A stretch of DNA of 60,000 nt from positions 5,286,491-5,346,490 of the forward strand of contig NC_049984.1 of the NCBI RefSeq assembly GCF_000003815.2, read 5' to 3'. The position numbers and the translations under genes are program-made. Each line of letters starts with the position of its first letter. Position 1 is the first letter of the stretch. The stretch comes from Branchiostoma floridae (lineage: Eukaryota > Chordata > Leptocardii > Amphioxiformes > Branchiostomatidae). This document shows, in pieces, positions 35,101-44,500 of this stretch. Below the pieces are notes generated by a model. The model worked only from the letters and a program-made list of their open reading frames with translations. It searched no databases and had not been told where the DNA came from.

Positions 35101-36489
35101 GAAAAAATATTTTGAGCTGGAGACAGCCCTGTCTAAAACCATAAATTTTGTTATCATTCAAACTAAATATTTTAGTATATTATCAATATCATGCATTCAT
35201 ACCATCATACAAAATGCATATAGTGCTCACTTAAAAAGTTACTTAAGCAACATGGATATATTTTGTATCAAAGTTTTGCAAAATCTATCCAGTTGCTTGA
35301 ATAACTTTAAATTTGTATTCAGTATCTCATTACCTAGATGTCTATCCTTCATCAACAATCCAAGTGCACTACATAAGTCTTGAAACTGTTTACAGTATAG
35401 AGTAATTATGATTCTTTTGTACATGTTCAAACAGCTAGAACGAATGCTCAAGACCTTCTCGGAGTATACAAATATTGATATTAATTTTTGCCTTTCACAG
35501 AGAGAAACCAAAGTTCATCACAGCCAAAGACAGCATAACGTACCTGTCTAGTATCAAGGAGCAGCCGCCGCACGGTGAGTTCACTGTATTGGTATTGGGT
35601 GCAGCTCATTGGGTGGGCTGACTACTCTATATCTTGGCAGCCAGGGGCTGAATTGCTAGGAGCTTACAAAAGGTGGAGCTATGCAGTGTCCTGTCAGTCC
35701 ATTCCCTGATGATGTCTTCCATCTCCTGCGTGGCCTCCCTCTACCTCTGTTTCCACTGATCTTCCCTTGCCTGATGTGGTTTGAGATGTTCTGGGCATGT
35801 GTGATGTTACCAAAGCACTGGAGCGTCCTCTTTTTTATCAAGTTTCTATCCTTACAAAGAAGTGAGGAGACACATTTGCAAATAATGGTTACAAAACTGG
35901 TATTCAACATGTTTGTAAACTTTTCATTCTCAATTTCCTGCAACCTTTACTTTAACAATAGGACATATAGTGTAATACATTCAGGTTCTGGTCCAGATTC
36001 ACTATCTATGAAAGGTTTTAGATGGTTTAGAACAAGAAAGGAAAATATAAGTTGGAGATAGCTTTTTGCAAGTCCGGACCTGTTTCCCGACATTTAGTTT
36101 TTTTTAGACTTGGACCTAAACGTTTTTGCAAGTCCAGTTGCGGGTTTAAGGTACGCACAACTACTTATGGGTATTTACCACCCTGATCATATAATCCCCA
36201 GTTGCTGACAACCTATTTGTGCTTGTGATTGACAGCTCGTCCCCTGACCATCCTGAGCATGGGAGCGGACACCGCCACGGGAGAGACGGCCACCACCAGC
36301 CGGCACCACAGCTCGCCGCTCGGTCTCTTCCGCGACGACCGCACCGCCACCAACGTCACGGGGAGGTCGTCTCGCGTCTCCAGGGCGACAGCAACCTTTG
36401 CACAGAACACGCCGCGATCCGACGCAGACCTAACCCCCGCAGAAACCCCAAAGAACGAGGACGCTCCTATGGTGGTGCAGGATGGGTAA
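10947..36489 (+). CDS. ANKAR: ANKAR-like ankyrin and armadillo repeat protein (nine coding exons)
   Basis: Nine exons with consistent phases give 857 aa. Residues 1-127 hold three ankyrin-type repeats (for example G-W-x-x-V-H-H-A-A-x-N-G, then S-T-P-L-L-C-A-T-x-S-G-N). Residues 128 to about 705 are tandem armadillo repeats with the usual x-x-x-G-A-I/V-P-x-L-V-x-L-L and A-L-x-A-L-x-x-L-A pattern; one exon encodes 398 residues of them. The tail (about 710-857) is low-complexity, Thr/Ser/Pro-rich and probably disordered. This order matches ANKAR, a scaffold-type protein of poorly known function. Human ANKAR is longer; here an in-frame TGA lies two codons before the start ATG, so the N-terminus is either short or made by unseen exons. 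A 15.7-kb transposon-rich intron separates exons 5 and 6. A MITE is inserted inside the stop codon. Confidence 0.82.
11120..11350 (+). repeat. Duplicated ANKAR exon 1 donor region
   Basis: The last 25 or so exon bases and the splice donor (from atgatacagaagctcttg) recur at about 11300-11340 with the following intron sequence (gtttctt...ttcttagagcac). This makes a second potential donor about 180 bp downstream. Confidence 0.8.
11225..11720. repeat. CCCTATGTTCYGACACC minisatellite
   Basis: Imperfect tandem units of about 16-18 bp (ccctatgttc-c/t-gacac). They run on one strand to about 11600 and on the opposite strand (gggtgtcagaaca) from about 11630, so the array contains an orientation switch. 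Confidence 0.7.
11877..12058 (+). CDS. ANKAR: ANKAR exon 2 (ankyrin repeat 3)
   Basis: It completes the split Gly and ends in phase 0. It encodes a third ankyrin-type repeat and an acidic linker (S-S-S-E-D-D-E-A-E). Acceptor tcctag, donor gtaaat. Confidence 0.85.
12092..12276. mobile_element. TACTRTAAATGCA-ended MITE
   Basis: 185 bp with inverted termini TACTATAAATGCA and TGCATTTACAGTA. The interior is rich in CCGCGAA/TTCGCGG motifs. Related fragments ending in the same TGCATTTACAGTA lie at about 28298-28396 and 31138-31233. Confidence 0.7.
12480..13290. repeat. Tandem repeat of about 245 bp with inverted ATGCAAAT octamers
   Basis: About three units with period near 245 bp. Each carries two AATTATGCAAAT elements faced by ATTTGCATAATT (for example 12926-12933 against 12943-12950) plus a conserved acatatgtgacaagt and atggaatgtagtg block. 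Confidence 0.8.
13290..13640 (+). mobile_element. Retroelement-like tail adjoining the octamer repeat
   Basis: It contains a gttatgctgttaacagacag block, CA-rich stretches, and ends aaaacataaccttagcc...tggcaaaggtaa. This pattern recalls 3' tails of non-LTR elements. A related gatatcaaaaattga...ctgctgcagtac block recurs at about 49836. Confidence 0.4.
15875..17069 (+). CDS. ANKAR: ANKAR exon 3 (large armadillo exon)
   Basis: 398 codons plus 1 nt in one uninterrupted exon. Acceptor ctccag, donor gtaggt. It encodes about nine armadillo repeats. The unusual length suggests old intron loss or a retained primitive exon. Confidence 0.9.
17070..17597. other. ANKAR intron 3 with CAGGGCTGT-type MITE
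   Basis: About 17210-17430 is bounded by ctagggctgtctc and ggagacagccctg, inverted ends of a family also seen at about 34908-35132 and, in part, at 15570-15800, 50457-50600 and 56632-56690. Convincing target duplications were not found. Confidence 0.55.
17598..17842 (+). CDS. ANKAR: ANKAR exon 4 (armadillo)
   Basis: It completes the Gly codon and ends in phase 0. It encodes armadillo repeats, including A-G-E-A-L-A-A-F-A-F-N-N. Acceptor ttgcag, donor gtgagt. Confidence 0.88.
17860..18290 (+). repeat. Degenerate minisatellite of 40-45 bp in ANKAR intron 4
   Basis: Units of the form tgatgaacttgacttctata followed by taaagaaactata recur at about 17860, 17890, 17930 and 18190-18290. Confidence 0.6.
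18305..18461 (+). CDS. ANKAR: ANKAR exon 5 (armadillo)
   Basis: 52 codons plus 1 nt. Acceptor cccccag, donor gtacgt. It is followed by the giant intron. Confidence 0.88.
18552..18634. repeat. Inverted repeat with short loop
   Basis: Arms of about 25 bp, beginning TTCTATTTCGAACACCTCCG and answered by the near-complement ending TGTCTGAAATAGAA, are separated by about 30 nt. It may be a decayed MITE. Confidence 0.55.
18667..18735 (+). mobile_element. tRNA-like SINE head
   Basis: An A-box-like ttggtccattggcagggtg and a B-box ggttctgggttcaaatcc. It is not a functional tRNA. Confidence 0.5.
18778..19095 (+). repeat. CTGCAG minisatellite element, copy 1
   Basis: 318 bp. It starts aacacattctcaac, continues into 21-bp tandem units (ctgcacactgcagtcacctat), reverses orientation at an 18961-18982 dyad (CCTATCTGCA-GG-TGCAGATAGG), and ends tacatatctgcaatc. 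An inverted homologous copy is at 33149-33447. Confidence 0.85.
19850..19957. mobile_element. Mutator-like foldback MITE with 9-bp duplication
   Basis: 108 bp folding into arms of about 37 bp (TGCCTGGGTACCATCC against its near-complement at the other end). It is flanked by perfect 9-bp direct repeats CTTAGTCTT (19841-19849 and 19958-19966), the size typical of Mutator-type transposition. Confidence 0.8.
20480..24350 (+). repeat. Diverged direct repeat of about 0.7 kb, copies about 3 kb apart
   Basis: Shared blocks in the same order at both places: ggccatgaaatggct / ggccatgaaatcaga, caatgttctctggggg, catgatat..attcccagcac, and gtaagctgacacac. Further downstream are agcagatgttggg blocks. Alignment is needed to fix the limits. 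Confidence 0.5.
22331..22421. repeat. Perfect hairpin with 44-bp arms and 3-nt loop
   Basis: Positions 22331-22374 are the exact reverse complement of 22378-22421 around a TAA loop. The arm starts tcaaaaatgggagaaag and ends gcgagacat. Homology stops abruptly on both sides. Confidence 0.92.
24402..24578. mobile_element. TA-target foldback MITE (CTCCAAGCAGA family)
   Basis: 177 bp with inverted termini of about 55 bp starting GTCTCCAAGCAGACCC, flanked by TA on both sides (mariner-type target). Relatives are at 36489-36772, 39444-39529 and 41142-41310. Confidence 0.75.
24878..26411. mobile_element. TTAA-target non-autonomous transposon with subterminal arrays
   Basis: It begins TTAAGAGAGGGTCTGCATG (24878) and ends CATGCAGGCCCTCTTAA (about 26411), inverted termini with TTAA at both outer ends, as in piggyBac-type insertion. 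Just inside each end lie tandem subterminal motifs, ggtaacgcttaacggtgaatt and variants (about 24912-25005 and 26226-26390). No transposase frame was found. A SINE is nested at 25589-26014. Confidence 0.65.
25589..26014 (+). mobile_element. tRNA-derived SINE with A-tail and target duplication
   Basis: It starts GCGGTGGGACCGCGTGACAC, has a B-box gtcccgggttcaaatcc, a body with gcacccgccatgacac, and ends in a run of about 14 A. It is flanked by 7-bp direct repeats AAGCTAA (25582-25588 and 26015-26021), the mark of retroposition. Confidence 0.8.
28469..31119. mobile_element. Large CAGGG-ended element carrying a nested insertion
   Basis: The left end cagggctttttttaaa (28469) and right end tttttctagaaaaacccctg (about 31119) are roughly inverted. 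GC-rich stem-forming sequence lies just inside the right end. The two ends may instead belong to separate elements. The 28615-29735 element is inside. Confidence 0.4.
28615..29735. mobile_element. CACTGGCGGATCCAG-ended DNA element
   Basis: 1121 bp with 15-bp inverted termini CACTGGCGGATCCAG and a direct CAAAC on both sides (28610-28614 and 29736-29740). The ends are extremely GC-rich and self-complementary (gcggccgaaggccgc). No transposase was recognised. Confidence 0.7.
32381..32650 (+). mobile_element. tRNA-derived SINE, family B
   Basis: A-box tggcctagtgggtagag, B-box gagtttgatccc, then a body with atggtacatgctgcttt and ccccctgctgtagtgattg. The body recurs at about 46640-46835 and 53400-53530. 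Confidence 0.7.
32702..33117. mobile_element. hAT-like MITE, copy 2
   Basis: 416 bp with termini TAGGGGTGGGTACCGG and TAGGGCTGGGTATCGG, in opposite orientation to copy 1 at 4414. It is flanked by ATACAGAA and ATACAGAC, an 8-bp duplication with one mismatch. The right end almost touches the CTGCAG minisatellite copy. Confidence 0.8.
33149..33447 (-). repeat. CTGCAG minisatellite element, copy 2 (inverted)
   Basis: 299 bp. It is the reverse complement of the 18778-19095 element, including the flanking unique segments and the internal orientation switch (33264-33285). Confidence 0.85.
34147..34294 (+). CDS. ANKAR: ANKAR exon 6 (armadillo)
   Basis: Acceptor cttgcag, donor gtacgg, 49 codons plus 2 nt. 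It encodes the last clear armadillo repeat (V-R-Y-C-A-A-V-A-L-G-Y-L). Confidence 0.88.
34761..34880 (+). CDS. ANKAR: ANKAR exon 7
   Basis: Acceptor ttcccag, donor gtaagc. It encodes a basic/aromatic linker after the armadillo array, ending in a Pro-rich stretch. Confidence 0.85.
34908..35132. mobile_element. CAGGGCTGTCTY-ended MITE
   Basis: It starts cagggctgtctta and ends ctggagacagccctg. The internal blocks cttgcttgttgggacag and atgagtgggacagaaaa match the 17210-17430 element. It lies in ANKAR intron 7. Confidence 0.6.
35501..35574 (+). CDS. ANKAR: ANKAR exon 8
   Basis: Acceptor tttcacag, donor gtgagt, 25 codons between split codons on both sides. Confidence 0.82.
35656..35860 (-). pseudogene. 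Non-LTR retrotransposon fragment (RT C-terminal region)
   Basis: The minus-strand frame encodes K-K-R-T-L-Q-C-F-G-N...G-R-G-R-P-R-R-R-W, the conserved segment after the reverse transcriptase of many LINE elements (family knowledge). It lies in ANKAR intron 8 and has lost the rest. Confidence 0.65.
36236..36489 (+). CDS. ANKAR: ANKAR exon 9 (disordered tail and stop)
   Basis: Acceptor ttgacag. It encodes a Thr/Ser/Arg-rich tail of 84 residues and ends TAA at 36487-36489. The third stop base is the first base of a MITE. Confidence 0.82.
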
Positions 36490-36772
36490 TCTCTAAGCAG
36501 ATATTGGGATGGAACATTGTTATATTTTCTGGCTGGTCACTTTTTTCTGACATAGCTGGGAGTCCAGTCTTGTCCACTTACATGTACGTCTGCTTCCAAA
36601 GGCCACTACCCTGGAGTCAAGTCTTGTTTGCTTGATTCTGCTTCAAAAAAAGTGGACTAAGGCAAACAGGACAGACTTCTATTCCATTTCTGATGACCAC
36701 TTCCCAAGCTGTCAGAGAAGTCCAGCCAGTCAGAAAACATTACAATTTTCTACACCAACGTCTGCTTGGAGA
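36489..36772. mobile_element. TA-target MITE inserted in the ANKAR stop codon
   Basis: The left end ATCTCTAAGCAGATATTGGG follows TA (36487-36488); the right end ...AACGTCTGCTTGGAGA precedes TA (36773-36774). The inverted termini extend, with mismatches, for more than 60 bp. Same family as 24402-24578. Confidence 0.7.
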
Positions 36773-36856
36773 TAACAAGTCCAGTGAGCTATGTGAGAGC
36801 AAGCCAGGAGTTGGCTATTGGCCAAAGGACTGCCACGTTCTAGTGGCGTGCATTTT

Positions 36857-36960
36857 GGGTAGCGACACAGCCAGGATTTGAACTCACGACTTCTCGATCC
36901 AGAGGCTTTGAGGGCACAGTTCCTACTCGAGCATGTCACTTGGCTACTCCATCTCCTATT
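36857..36960 (-). mobile_element. tRNA-like SINE head (minus)
   Basis: The minus strand shows a B-box-like gagttcaaatcctgg and an A-box region gccaagtgacatgctcgag. Not a functional tRNA. Confidence 0.4.
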
Positions 36961-36997
36961 AAAAAAAGCTACTGGAGATTCTAGTTTCCTTTCGCTT

Positions 36998-37249
36998 GTG
37001 AAAAAGAAGATGTTACAATGGTTTGGACATGCTACGAGAGCAAAGGGCACTCTGACTCACACTATACTGCAAGGAAGGGCGGAGGGTGTAAGACCTAGGG
37101 GACGTCCTCGACGGACTTGGACTAGTGATTTGAAAGAATGGTCGGGACAAACAGTACACCAGCTAGAAACCTTGGCCAAAGATAGACGAAGAAAACTTAT
37201 GTTGATGGCATTGCTGCCCCTACGGCCGATGAGACTATGGGACCGGTGA
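36998..37249 (+). pseudogene. Non-LTR retrotransposon fragment (RT C-terminal region)
   Basis: The frame encodes K-K-K-M-L-Q-W-F-G-H-A-T-R-A-K-G, later R-P-R-G-R-P-R-R-T-W, then a W-S-G and D-R-R-R-K block and a stop. This is the typical C-terminal end of LINE ORF2. No upstream RT domain is present. Confidence 0.75.
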
Positions 37250-39443
37250 GGTGAGATTCTAGGACACTCTCATCATACTACAGGGTGAATTTCTAAGACA
37301 ATTTGTCTACCTCACGCCAAAGAAGATTGGGCCCCGAGGTGGACTGGTGACAAATCTGTGAGCATCATGATATAGGAGCTTCAAACCCGCACCTACAGGG
37401 TTAAAAATCATTCTGTATACTTCTCATGATCACCAGTATATGACTATCTGGTAGTGAAACTGCCAAAAGTGAAAACGTCAGGTCATTTTTTATCAATTGT
37501 GGTAATAAAATGTACAGTTATTAACTCTAATATTTGTGATCAGTATATTTTTGCTGATTTAGTCAGTAGTAACACTACTTGTGAGTACGTGAACTGCTGT
37601 GTTGCCACCGTTTTTGAACTACTCAGCTTAGTTAGATGTGATATCTTAGAGTCTTTTGGAAGATAAAAGATCATGGTAATAAATTGTCAGATTATCTTGA
37701 GATTCGTTTTAAGTTAGTTTACGGTGATGATATACTCGTAAGTACACATACTTGTGTTGTTTTCTTATCTTGATTTTGAACAACAGATGTCAAGAACTGT
37801 CATTATACTGTTGCAAACTGCAAAGTCTAGTAAATAAATGGCTGTTGAAAGGCTTCTCTTTGTAAATAAGATATTAAACGTTTAAAAATACATTGTATAT
37901 CAATTTGTTAGATTCAAAATATGAACTTCCTTTTTTGCTGATTTTTCATGTTATTGAAGTCACAGTTTTTCATTGAATACAATGTGCATGGTAAATGGCA
38001 ACTTCAGAATGGAAAAATTGTTTTGATATTTTCTTGGTGCCTAAATGTCAACACACACACAAGTATAGTTTCTTGTCTGAAAAACAAGATACGATGCAAT
38101 CCTAACACCTTAGTGGCAAAACATTAGGGTCTGCTATGGACTTGAACCCAACAATGAAGACAACAATACACCCTTACAACCTCAAGTTTAAAGAGGAGAA
38201 TTACACAATCCACAAAATAGCTTTAACAAAAAGATGGACCAACCATTTAAAACAAATGATTCTTTTTATTATATATGATGACAGAATTCCATATCCTTCA
38301 CAATGATGCATCACTATGTACAAATCAAGGCAGGCTCCTCTATGTAAGGCCATGTTGATTTGATTATATGGATGACATTCTCTGGGAACCCCAAAACTGA
38401 TTCGAGCATGCGAAGAAAAACAAGTTTGGCAAGAAAAAGTTGCTTTTGTCATGAAGTCTACGTGGTCAGCAAGGTTGAACCAATGACTAACACACACAGT
38501 TTAGTATATTGAACTATACATTCATTTTTGTTGTTTCACATCTTCTCCATTGACTTTGGAATTTACATTCTATGACATTAGCATCCATTTGCCAATATTT
38601 TTCCTACAACTTGCAGCATACATTTGCTCATTCTGGAGCTGCCTTGTATGACTTACAGCATATATACTAGCTGTCAAAATCTTTTTTTTTGGAAACCAAC
38701 GAAACTTGATGATCATCCAAACAATCAAATCAACATGGCCTAATCTGTAAGCAGAATTAGACAGTTTAAGCGGTCATCAAAATTACCAACCAACCATTCC
38801 TGTTTATAGTACATCAATCAATAATTCCCTTTTTCTGAATGTGATACTTAGTACTTCTTTCAGAAATTTACCAATCCACAGTTTCCTTACGGGTAATATA
38901 TAAACCCACCAAATAACTTTCCGCCATCCTTATGTGGTGCTGTTGCCATACCTTTATACACAAGAGACATTGACTAACCCATTACAGAATGTATATGCCA
39001 AACATCTACACAAAAATGTCTCTGCTACATTTCAAACTAAGTACACTTCTTTCTGCATTAGACATCAGAGGTTACTGAGAACCCAACAGAAGACAGGCTA
39101 TAGATGCTCGCTGGCATTGCACAAGTCAAGTTCAACAACAAAACCACTGCAGTTGCAAAATATTCAGTTTAAGTCAAAAGCTATTGAAGTCACCTGCTGC
39201 CTTTTTAACTAATTCTGATCCGACTATGAAAGCATCTTTTTTTGGCAACGCCTCAGGGGTGAAAGCCTTTCTTATCAGCAATTTGGTTCTCTACACTAAC
39301 TGTTGTATGTTTAGCTGTATACAGAATCTGTATACCTGGATATCTTGGTATTGTAAGACTATTGTTCTAAGGTACCTATTCCGCTTGAAAATCACTGCTG
39401 TGAAAACTTGACAGGTTTTAGACAGAGAACATGTCATCAATTA

Positions 39444-39529
39444 ATCTCCAGGCAGATCTAGAACCAATAGCTCAGAACACTCCTTGACCAGCTAAACTCC
39501 TTATGCCACAGGTAGATTTGCCAGGAGAT
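39444..39529. mobile_element. Short TA-target MITE (CTCCAAGCAGA family)
   Basis: 86 bp from TA|ATCTCCAGGCAGAT to ATTTGCCAGGAGAT|TA. An internally deleted relative of 41142-41310. Confidence 0.65.
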
Positions 39530-40530
39530 TAGTAATCAATCCCAAAAGTGCGTAGTACGTGACATTTTGAATCAAAGATACACGACAAAAGCTTATACCA
39601 ACCATATGTCTGACACAATTTTCGTCACCAAGTACAACGGTTGCTATAAGAACGTTATACTATATATAGCTGCTGCAGAAGTGCTTGGGGTGGTTGATTT
39701 GCTGTAGTTGCCAACTTTAAAAGCAATGTATGTCTACTTAAAACACAAAATATACCTACACTGACTTCACTTTCTCTACAGCATATTCTAGTCTATCGAC
39801 TGTGCTGACTTTATATAACCCCACGAGCAAGTTTTAAGATCATACGTATCACTGACCCTTAACAATTACGACAACAAAAAAGACGTAGAAAAAGCTAAAA
39901 CGTAATAACCATTATCCGCTGTCTCTGAAGACAAGTACCTGCACACAGTAGGCAAATTATTCACAAGCTGTACATTTCAATCTGAAACCCTCTGTCAGTT
40001 AGCTAACTCCACAGACCCGCCCTTAGAAAAAATAGTCCCATCTTCTTTCACCATAATTCTTTCTCATAAGAAACTTTCAAGAGCTCCTGTACTCTACTCA
40101 CAATGCTGACAGTGACACTAGCTAAACAGACAAACTATCTGATGCTGGCTCTGCTGTGAGATAGGAGAAATATCTAGCCTATAGTTACCTATATCTGACA
40201 TGTGCATGTAACATTTGCAGTTGTAAGTTCTATCACTTTTAGTGATGGACGAGAAATTGCCATCTAAAGAGCCAACATTCCAAGACTGGCTAGGAAGAGA
40301 AAGGATATCTCTAACAGAAGAAACTGTTTTCAGTCAACTTGTAGGACAGTACAGCAGCCAAAACATGTCTTTTCTTTTCTAAATACAAGTCTATTTTCTT
40401 AACAGTCTTACTTTATCTATCTTGTGTTCTTACCTTTCTAACTGACAAATCTTTGCTGATAAAAAAACTTGTCATTAATGCATTTGCATTGTTCAGCCAA
40501 AAGGAAAGCAGAGTCTGATCATTCAACGTC

Positions 40531-40863
40531 CAGGGTTCTAGCCAGGATTTTATTTTAGCGTAGTGGGAATGGCATGGTAGCAAAGCGACTAATCAGGAGA
40601 TTGGTGTGGAAGGGGGGTCTTGGTCCTTCCACGGTGAGATTTGAAGATGTAGAGTTAAAAGTTAGGATTTTGGGGTCAGTTTTGAGTAGCATATCATCAT
40701 TTTTCATTGTTCAGACATTGATTAGTCATTGTTGAACAAGCAAATGACAGCAAAGCACCACTACACTAGTTAAAAATTAGCATAGTGGCCCTTATTTTAG
40801 CGTAGGGGTCACAAATTTTAGCGTAGTGGCTCATTACGCTAAAATGCACTAGCTAGAACCCTG
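40531..40863. mobile_element. CAGGGTTCTAGC-ended MITE
   Basis: 333 bp with inverted termini CAGGGTTCTAGCCAG and CAGGGTTCTAGCTAG, flanked by a 5-bp ACGTC repeat (40526-40530 and 40864-40868). The subterminal ttttagcgtagtgg motif is repeated. Confidence 0.7.
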
Positions 40864-41141
40864 ACGTCCTTTCAGTTTCACTTGCACAGGATAGCATTCA
40901 TAAGTCTGTTTTTTGAAGGCTCATACATGTACAATGTATTTGTAAGGACGTATGCAGATGAGGCCATAGGTGCAAGAATCTACACAACACATGGCAAACA
41001 CTTCACTGTGTTTCAATCTTTCAAATAGCCTTCCCCACAAAGAACCCTACTACGAACACAAGCTGAAAACAAATGCTTGCTAAGTGATGCATAAGCTTGG
41101 AATTTGCTCTCAGACACCGATAAACATGGACATTTCAGCTA

Positions 41142-41310
41142 ATCTCCAAGCAGATCCTAAGGTAGCATAAGATAGTATCAAAAGCTGCCAGAGGAGTGAA
41201 GCCGACCTAGGAGTGTGTTTGGCTACTGGACTGATGATTCCCTTTGGCCAGCCATAGTCCTTAGCCAGCTTTAATACTATCTTATGCCATTTGTAAATCT
41301 GCCTGGAGAT
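41142..41310. mobile_element. TA-target foldback MITE (CTCCAAGCAGA family)
   Basis: 169 bp with inverted ends ATCTCCAAGCAGATCC, flanked by TA. It lies about 45 bp beyond the STAT stop codon, so it probably falls in the STAT 3' UTR. Confidence 0.75.
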
Positions 41311-41355
41311 TAGTTTCAGTGACAACTTGACAAATGTCTGCTACTTAGGAAAGGA

Positions 41356-41536
41356 TCAGAACGTCCCGTCTGCCTTGGGTCTCTTGGTGCCCCGCGGGTC
41401 GTCGGTGTCCGGCTCCGACTTGAAGTCCATCGCGTTGTCGAAGCTGAGGAGCCACTGGCAGAGGTCGTCCACGTCGTCGTCTGTGACTCTGTCTAACGAC
41501 TCGAACAGTTCCGCTGCCGTAGCACTGGTCCTCCTT
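41356..41536 (-). CDS. STAT: STAT in-window exon 24 (acidic C-terminus and stop)
   Basis: 59 codons and TGA. Acidic, with [12 protein letters not shown] (a likely amphipathic activation helix) and F-K-S-E, a SUMO-consensus-like site. Acceptor ctgtacag. Confidence 0.9.
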
Positions 41537-44500
41537 CTGTACAGAAACGTATGAATAAAAAAAAGTTAAGGGTCCATCGCTTTTTTGAGCAGTGTTCTAG
41601 CCAGCCTTAATGTTTTTTTCCGTCCTCTGGATTTTGAACAGAAGTGCTGTCGAGCGCCAATTTTGAAATCTAAGATCCACTGAATTGCTATTTCCTGCGT
41701 TTTGAGGGGAAAATTTTGCTGGTAGAGTAGACCCAGCAAGGTTCAATGGCATCTGTGCTAAATTCCTGGTGATCTTTGGAAATGTTCATTTTGCCTGTCA
41801 CAGAGGATGGGATGAGCAATTTTTTTTATATCCTCAGCTATAAAATTCCGTCAAAGGGCGGAAGGACAGACGCTGGCTTGAACCCTGTTTTTAAGGCTGT
41901 AAGGTTGTGGGTTAACTTGAATGTTCATCTGTGTTGGTAAAAGTCCTTCTAGATCAAAGTTGAACTGTAATTTCTGACAAAAGAATTTCTGTTAGTCCAA
42001 TTTTTGTGTTTTCCAATTCTTTTTTATACAGATCAACTTTGATCTAGAAGGCAGTGTGTTGTTAATTTGCCGTGTCATGGGCACGGTTTTGGAAGGCAGA
42101 GTGCATCCCTCTCCTTCCACCACCTTTGACTTCCTCAACCAAAGAATGGTACCTATTTTAACACCTGGGTGGAGTGAGGAAAGTCATGTCAAGTGCTTTT
42201 TCTAGTCCTTTCTTCCCTTCAGTATTCTTTCTTCCATGTAGAGATGTTATGAAACCTTCAACACTAAGAGAGAGAGGGTGCTGGAAAATACTGTGTGAGA
42301 TGAGGAAATTAAGTTGTGTTGCAAGTCTTGCACTTAACAGGGCCCGAAATACTTTTTTCAGCCATGTTGTCCAAGTGGCAACCTGAGTCAAAAGCCAGGT
42401 TGCGCCATCAACATTTCAGGTTGCCCCACTTTCAAATTGTTACTTTCTTCAAATCAGCTACTTATCCATTCTCTTTTCTTCTAGCTATATGTAACTATGT
42501 AATATGTTTTATGTTATCAAAAAATAAACACAAAAGCTTATGCATGTAGGTGGGGAAAAAGCAGTGTTCCCACGGCAAAATTTCAGGTTGCTCAGTGTGC
42601 AACCTGGGTTTAAAATTAAGTTGTGCAAAGCAAAATGAGGTTGCATTTTCAAGTGGGCAAGTGGGTATTTCGAGCCCTGACTTAGGTAATTTCAAAATGA
42701 TTAAGGATCTACCAGGGCTGCACACCTTGAGGTAAAGGTAGAACCTACACTTTCAGAAGGATTTCTCAAATCAAAGAAGGCAATGACTTACATGCTGGTA
42801 AAATGTTTTTGTCTTCATCTACTGCTAAAAGTTTGGTAAGAATTGCATGCCTTTAGTTACAAAAGCATAATTCTATTCAGGTATTTAGCTTGTATTCCAG
42901 AAGATTTTGTAAGTATCGTATCAGTACCTCATACAAGTGCGCAGCTCAAGAACTGTTAAGTCAAAAGGAAGGGTATAGTAACCAGTAAAACACCTACAGT
43001 TAAATTATAGTTTTCCCTGACATTTTCAAATGGTTCCTAGGCCCAACATAAACAAATATCACTGTTAGTAACCCAAGTAAACATGGTACCACAACCAAGA
43101 CATGTATCCCACAAAACACAGGATACACCACTGACATCATGTGAGTATGGGTATGAAACAAGTGGATTCCCCTGGGAGGAACTCTTTAGTTTAACCTGTA
43201 CTGTACCTCATCAACTCACGGTAACCAAGAGATTTGCTGAGGAAAGTTTTAAATGCGGGCAGTCTGCCGCTCGTGCCACTTGCTCCCTGTGGTTCGCTCC
43301 TAGAAGTGGTGGCGTTTGTCCGTCAGTACAACCGATCCGCCTTCCATATTCACCAGATTTTGCTTAAACTATCTAGTGATATTTGATATTTCCTTGCACA
43401 AAGAAATTCAGAACTTTGGTACAAAAGAACTTCACTCTATTCATAAGGGCACAATCACCTAAATCTCTATTTACTGAAAATTGACAATTTTTGTGGTGTT
43501 TGCATTGACCTCTTAACACAAATTGTTTCAACCATCAACTTAGAACACCACAAAGTCTTAAACTTAAAACACCAAAAACAAGTTCTTTCCCTCTACCTCA
43601 AACTACCTCAATTTGCCTATTCATTAAGCTTCACCAAAACAAAATGGCGGTGCAAACAATACAGGTCATTACTCACCACTGCTAGCAGTCTCCCTGTGAG
43701 CAAACTTAGAAAAGTAAAATTAACATACAGCAGGGTTGGACCAGTTTTCTAAAATTCACTTGTCCTATCGGGCAAGTACATTTATGTACATAAAAAATTT
43801 ACTTGCCCGAAGTAACTTTTCACTTGCCCAAAAGTCAAATAACATTTTTCAACATTTCCACTTCCATCAATGGAATTCTTTTATCATTGACTTAATTTTT
43901 CTATGTTGACCATTGTTTGATTCTATGACTGTAAAGAGTAACAAGTTTATCAAAATCTCACTCATGGAAAAATCTTACTTGCCCGATTGGGCAAGTGGGA
44001 TAGGACATGCGCTTGTCCAAAGGGCATTTTCACTTGCCAGGGACAATCGGGCTAGTGGACTTGTCCAACCCTGCATACAGTATACATTGATGTGTGTCAA
44101 GACAGCCTGCCACTAGCAAGTCACTACACTGTATGTCAGACACTACAGGAATGTGAGATAATTCTCCTTACCCATTCTCATAGTTCTGCATGGGGTTGAA
44201 CACCGGCTGTGGCTGGAACTGGTACCGGTACTGTTGTTGGGGTACTTGTGGCAGCTGGGGCGGCTGTTGTTGTTGTTGTTGTTGTTGTGGCAAAGGTTGT
44301 TGTTGTTGTTGTTGTTGTGGCAGCTGTATGGGGGGGATGATGACCTGCAGGGATCAAAATACTTTTTTTTTGCTACATGCGAAATTGCAAGTTGGCAAAA
44401 CATTTACGTGCAATTTGAAAAATTTACATGCAAAATAAGACTAGGCAGTGATCGCGACGAGGGTCGCTAGCTTGAATCGGCGAATTTTGATCACATCTAG

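Larger units (their letters stand above)
36773..41355. other. Convergent intergenic region between ANKAR and STAT
   Basis: No gene. It holds a SINE head (minus), a LINE fragment, AATAAA at 37504 (a candidate ANKAR poly(A) signal beyond the MITE), three MITEs and long anonymous AT-rich stretches (about 37300-39430, 39540-40520). Confidence 0.5.
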
